From positions 330,079-394,078 of the forward strand of contig MKUO01000007.1 of assembly GCA_001897855.1 (NCBI GenBank): a stretch of DNA of 64,000 bases, read 5' to 3'. The stretch is from Bacteroidetes bacterium 43-93 (GTDB lineage Bacteria; Bacteroidota; Bacteroidia; Chitinophagales; Chitinophagaceae). Below the pieces are notes generated by a model. The model searched no databases and had not been told where the DNA came from. It saw only the letters and a program-made list of their open reading frames with translations. Positions 61,082 to 64,000 of this stretch are shown here, in pieces. The position numbers were made by a program, and so were the translations under genes. The first letter of the stretch is position 1, and every line of letters starts with the position of its first letter.

Positions 61082-62398
61082 ATGCTGCATAATAATGTCA
61101 TTCAGGCTCAAAAGGTTCAACAGAACAATCAGGAATTTTATGTCGCAGTTTTCGCGATCAATAGGGTTCTGGAATTTACTAAATTTACTGAAAGGCTCAT
61201 TGTTGGTTTCGATGACAGCAATATACCGATTTACAATCCCGAGATTCAAAGACGAGTTGAAAATACTAGGGTTGAAAAAATTGCAGATTTTTTAATTAAT
61301 GATCCCGATGCGTTGTTTCCAACTAACATAGTGGTTTCCATTCCAAGTGCGGTAATTGAATCAATAAATAACATCTCTAACACAACAATAGAAATCGGGC
61401 TGAGCAGTAAGGTTTTTTCTGAAGTGAAAAGGCATGACGGCGACGTATATTTAACTGTGATTGATGGACAGCATAGAATTCGGGGAATAGAGCGAGCAAT
61501 ATACAGGCTTCAAAGTGACATAGAAAACATCAACAGAATTTTGGCTAACAGCAAGAATGATAAACTCGAAAGAAAACGGTCTGACTCTGCTAGGTTGCTT
61601 GCGAATTTGATGAATCTTAATTTAATAGTTACTTTCTTTATTGACCCCACTCTTGAGTTCCAAGCAATGGTTTTTTCTACCATCAATAGAACACAGAAAT
61701 CGGTACCTCAAAGTCTTGTATATAGTCTGTTTGGGCTTACCGAGAACGATTCACCTCAAAAGACAGCTCTACAAATTGTTCTTGCACTAAATAGTTTTGA
61801 GAAATCACCATTCTTTGATCGCGTTAAACTACATGGAGGTAACTATGGTCGAAACCAAAGTCCACCCTTGACCCAGGCAATGATGGTTAAGTCCATAATA
61901 GATTTAATATGCACTAACTTGAGAGACGCAGAAAATGATAGATTTCGTCCCCGCACGGAATTATTAAAAAATGCGAGTCCGAACTTACCATTCCGAAAAT
62001 ATTATGCACAGAATAATGATAATTTTATCACTGACATATTATTCTCCTTTTTCACCGCAGTTAAAGATGTATTTAGCTCTGACGGATTTAGCTATTGGGA
62101 GTTTACTGAGAATACAAAACCTGCTAATATTCTTCAAACAACAGTTGGATATCAAGCATTATTGGATATACTTGTAGACATTCTAAAAGAGATTCAGGAA
62201 AATGAAAAAGATACGGTTGGAATATACAAGTCATATTTGGGAAAAGCAACTAACCTAAATTTTGAGAACGTGAGTCGATATCCTTTTACAAGTAAATCCA
62301 GAAAGATTCTGTATTATGATTTGAGTCTGGCAATTTGGCCCGCAGTATCAGACGCAGATGTGAGGATATCAAAGCTCTATTCTGTATTAAACAGGTAG
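61082..62398 (+). CDS. dndB: DGQHR-domain protein (DndB-like)
   Basis: VYLTVIDGQHRIRGIERAIYRL; FSTINRTQKSVPQSL; Dnd context. Confidence 0.82.
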   Translation: MLHNNVIQAQKVQQNNQEFYVAVFAINRVLEFTKFTERLIVGFDDSNIPIYNPEIQRRVENTRVEKIADFLINDPDALFPTNIVVSIPSAVIESINNISNTTIEIGLSSKVFSEVKRHDGDVYLTVIDGQHRIRGIERAIYRLQSDIENINRILANSKNDKLERKRSDSARLLANLMNLNLIVTFFIDPTLEFQAMVFSTINRTQKSVPQSLVYSLFGLTENDSPQKTALQIVLALNSFEKSPFFDRVKLHGGNYGRNQSPPLTQAMMVKSIIDLICTNLRDAENDRFRPRTELLKNASPNLPFRKYYAQNNDNFITDILFSFFTAVKDVFSSDGFSYWEFTENTKPANILQTTVGYQALLDILVDILKEIQENEKDTVGIYKSYLGKATNLNFENVSRYPFTSKSRKILYYDLSLAIWPAVSDADVRISKLYSVLNR

Positions 62399-62910
62399 GC
62401 TTTGAGAACCTTTTTCTGCTAACGATCAGAATCTGAATATACAAAAATACATGAGACATTCTGTATCTGAAACTTGCCAAAAGTGTGGTGTAATATTAGA
62501 GTCTATCATGATCAAAATCTTTTAATCGACCACCTTGTATTGTTATACGATGATGTCGTTTGGGAAATAGTTTGGTGCGAATAATCTTGGTGACACAGGC
62601 AATAATTGAAGAAAATGCACTTCCAAAAATCTGGCTCACACTTACTTGAGTTATCTACAAAGAGGAAAAACGTGTTTTTCCAATAGCCTGCTTACCTATA
62701 CCACCCAGCATAGTGGTCTAATGAATACAATCGAATTCTTCTCGACCATATTGGCATTTGTACATGTATAAACACATGAAGCTTATCAGTAAATAACAAA
62801 AAGTTATTTGCCACAGAACTGCGGGTATTTCGCTAAGGACCGAAAATACCGTTCTAAAAACTCTTTTTCTCTGCCCATTACCCATATACTCGCTTTTTAA
62901 AAGCAATTTT

Positions 62911-63594
62911 ATGGACAACGCAATTCAAAAATTACTCGACTTTCTAAAGACCAATCCAAAGTCAAACAAAGCAGCAATCACCATTGCAACAGGCTTGGCT
63001 GGTCTTCACCTATTTAATGTTTTAAAGAAACTGCAGGCCGATGGACTTGTTGAACAGCACGAAGGTGAGGAAAAAACCTATTCGTTGGTTGAGCAGGAAA
63101 ACGAAGAATCAACAGAATCCGCAAACGCAACATCTATGACAGATGAGCCAAAGGAAACTGTTGCAGGAATTGATAATGAGCCGCCGTTTCAACAAGACAA
63201 AACTGAAGATGCCAACAAGGGAACAGAATCTGTACAAAAGCCAATTGTCAAATCAACTGGGCGAGACAGTTCAAAACTTACTTTCAATGGACAAGAATAT
63301 GGCAAAGGCCCTTTGGTGCGTGCTGTTGTTGCACAATATGTAGCGGATAATCCTGATACCGATTATAACAAACTCAAAGAGATGTTTCCTGATGACCTGC
63401 TGAAGCGCTTTGGCATATTCCAGGATGAAGCAACTGCGGCTGTGATTGCAAAGAAAGGTAACAGATATTTCACCAAACCAGAGCAGGTCATCAAACTCAA
63501 GGACAAAACTGTTGTCGTGTGTAATCAGTTCACATTGGCCAATATTCAACCGTTCCTGAAAGTGGCAAAAGAACTTGGATACGAAGTAAAGTGA
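62911..63594 (+). CDS. winged-helix N-terminal hypothetical protein with acidic linker
   Basis: IQKLLDFLKTNPKSNKAAITIATGLAGLHLFNVLKKLQADGLVEQ; C-terminal globular region FNGQEYGKGPLVRAVVAQYV. Confidence 0.65.
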   Translation: MDNAIQKLLDFLKTNPKSNKAAITIATGLAGLHLFNVLKKLQADGLVEQHEGEEKTYSLVEQENEESTESANATSMTDEPKETVAGIDNEPPFQQDKTEDANKGTESVQKPIVKSTGRDSSKLTFNGQEYGKGPLVRAVVAQYVADNPDTDYNKLKEMFPDDLLKRFGIFQDEATAAVIAKKGNRYFTKPEQVIKLKDKTVVVCNQFTLANIQPFLKVAKELGYEVK

Positions 63595-63620
63595 GGCCAA
63601 ACGAACCCACTTTTATAAGA

Positions 63621-63653
63621 AAGCCGACCCAACAACAAGTGGTCGGCTTTTCA
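63621..63653 (+). terminator. hairpin with T-tract
   Basis: aagccgacccaacaacaagtggtcggcttttca. Confidence 0.65.
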
Positions 63654-63666
63654 TTTGCAAAGATGA

Positions 63667-63996
63667 TTAGAGCAGGCCGGTTACTGAATTAACGATCAAG
63701 CCTATTATTCCGTTTTTGAACTTGTCCAGTTGAATCTTTGCTATGCCTAATTGTTCTAATGCATGCATTTCCGTTAACTCTTCTCTGCCCTTTAAGAGAA
63801 AATCTAAATCTGCGGCTGACAAATCACCGTTCTTAGCATCTTCAGTCCAACTTTTTAAATCACCCTTCAATGTTTTTAGTGCTTTTTGGCCTTCTGCGGT
63901 TGCTTGCTCGGCATATTTGCCGACAGTTTCTTTAGCAATTGAAGAAACACCATCCTTTAATGTTTCAAATAGTTCATCGAATTCAAGAGTTGACAT
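63667..63996 (-). CDS. hypothetical small protein
   Basis: 109 aa ORF, helical, converges on terminator. Confidence 0.55.
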   Translation of the reverse strand: MSTLEFDELFETLKDGVSSIAKETVGKYAEQATAEGQKALKTLKGDLKSWTEDAKNGDLSAADLDFLLKGREELTEMHALEQLGIAKIQLDKFKNGIIGLIVNSVTGLL

Positions 63997-64000
63997 GAGA

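Noticed and set aside
50082-62398. Canonical dndFGH or sspE restriction partners
   Set aside because: No protein with the expected helicase/ATPase or SspE-like features was seen among the island ORFs
45972-64000. Prophage or ICE
   Set aside because: No integrase, structural, relaxase or conjugation genes visible in the window; only scars and cargo are supported
1-64000. CRISPR arrays, rRNA operons, IS elements
   Set aside because: No regularly spaced short repeats, rRNA sequence or transposase ORF was noticed

Overview
The window looks like a Bacteroidetes chromosome, probably Chitinophagaceae-like; this rests on TAnnTTTG-type promoters, T9SS 'YPNP/FPNP' C-terminal sorting domains and overall gene content. 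Positions 1-45.9 kb are mostly housekeeping or ordinary accessory genes: UbiD, PPase, ClC, FolP, Pit/DUF47, SWIM-SNF2 helicase, PpiC/SurA-type PPIase, SulP plus carbonic anhydrase, PfkA, FabG/FabH, RlmN and a glycosyltransferase. A tRNA-Asn(GUU) gene at 45898-45971 marks the left edge of a genomic island that runs to, and probably beyond, the right end of the window. The island carries three degenerate copies of a ~135 bp post-tRNA repeat, a tRNA-like relic, a large predicted GTPase with an integrase-like N-terminus, and a DNA phosphorothioation (Dnd) locus. The Dnd locus is dndA, dndC, dndD and dndE, followed in tight operon arrangement by a protein with two GHKL ATPase domains, a receiver-domain protein, an unrecognised protein and a winged-helix plus Mrr-type nuclease. 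A membrane protein and a DGQHR (DndB-like) protein lie downstream. No DndF/G/H-like partner was recognised, so the GHKL/receiver/orphan/Mrr cassette is the best candidate here for an undescribed phosphorothioate-linked restriction module.
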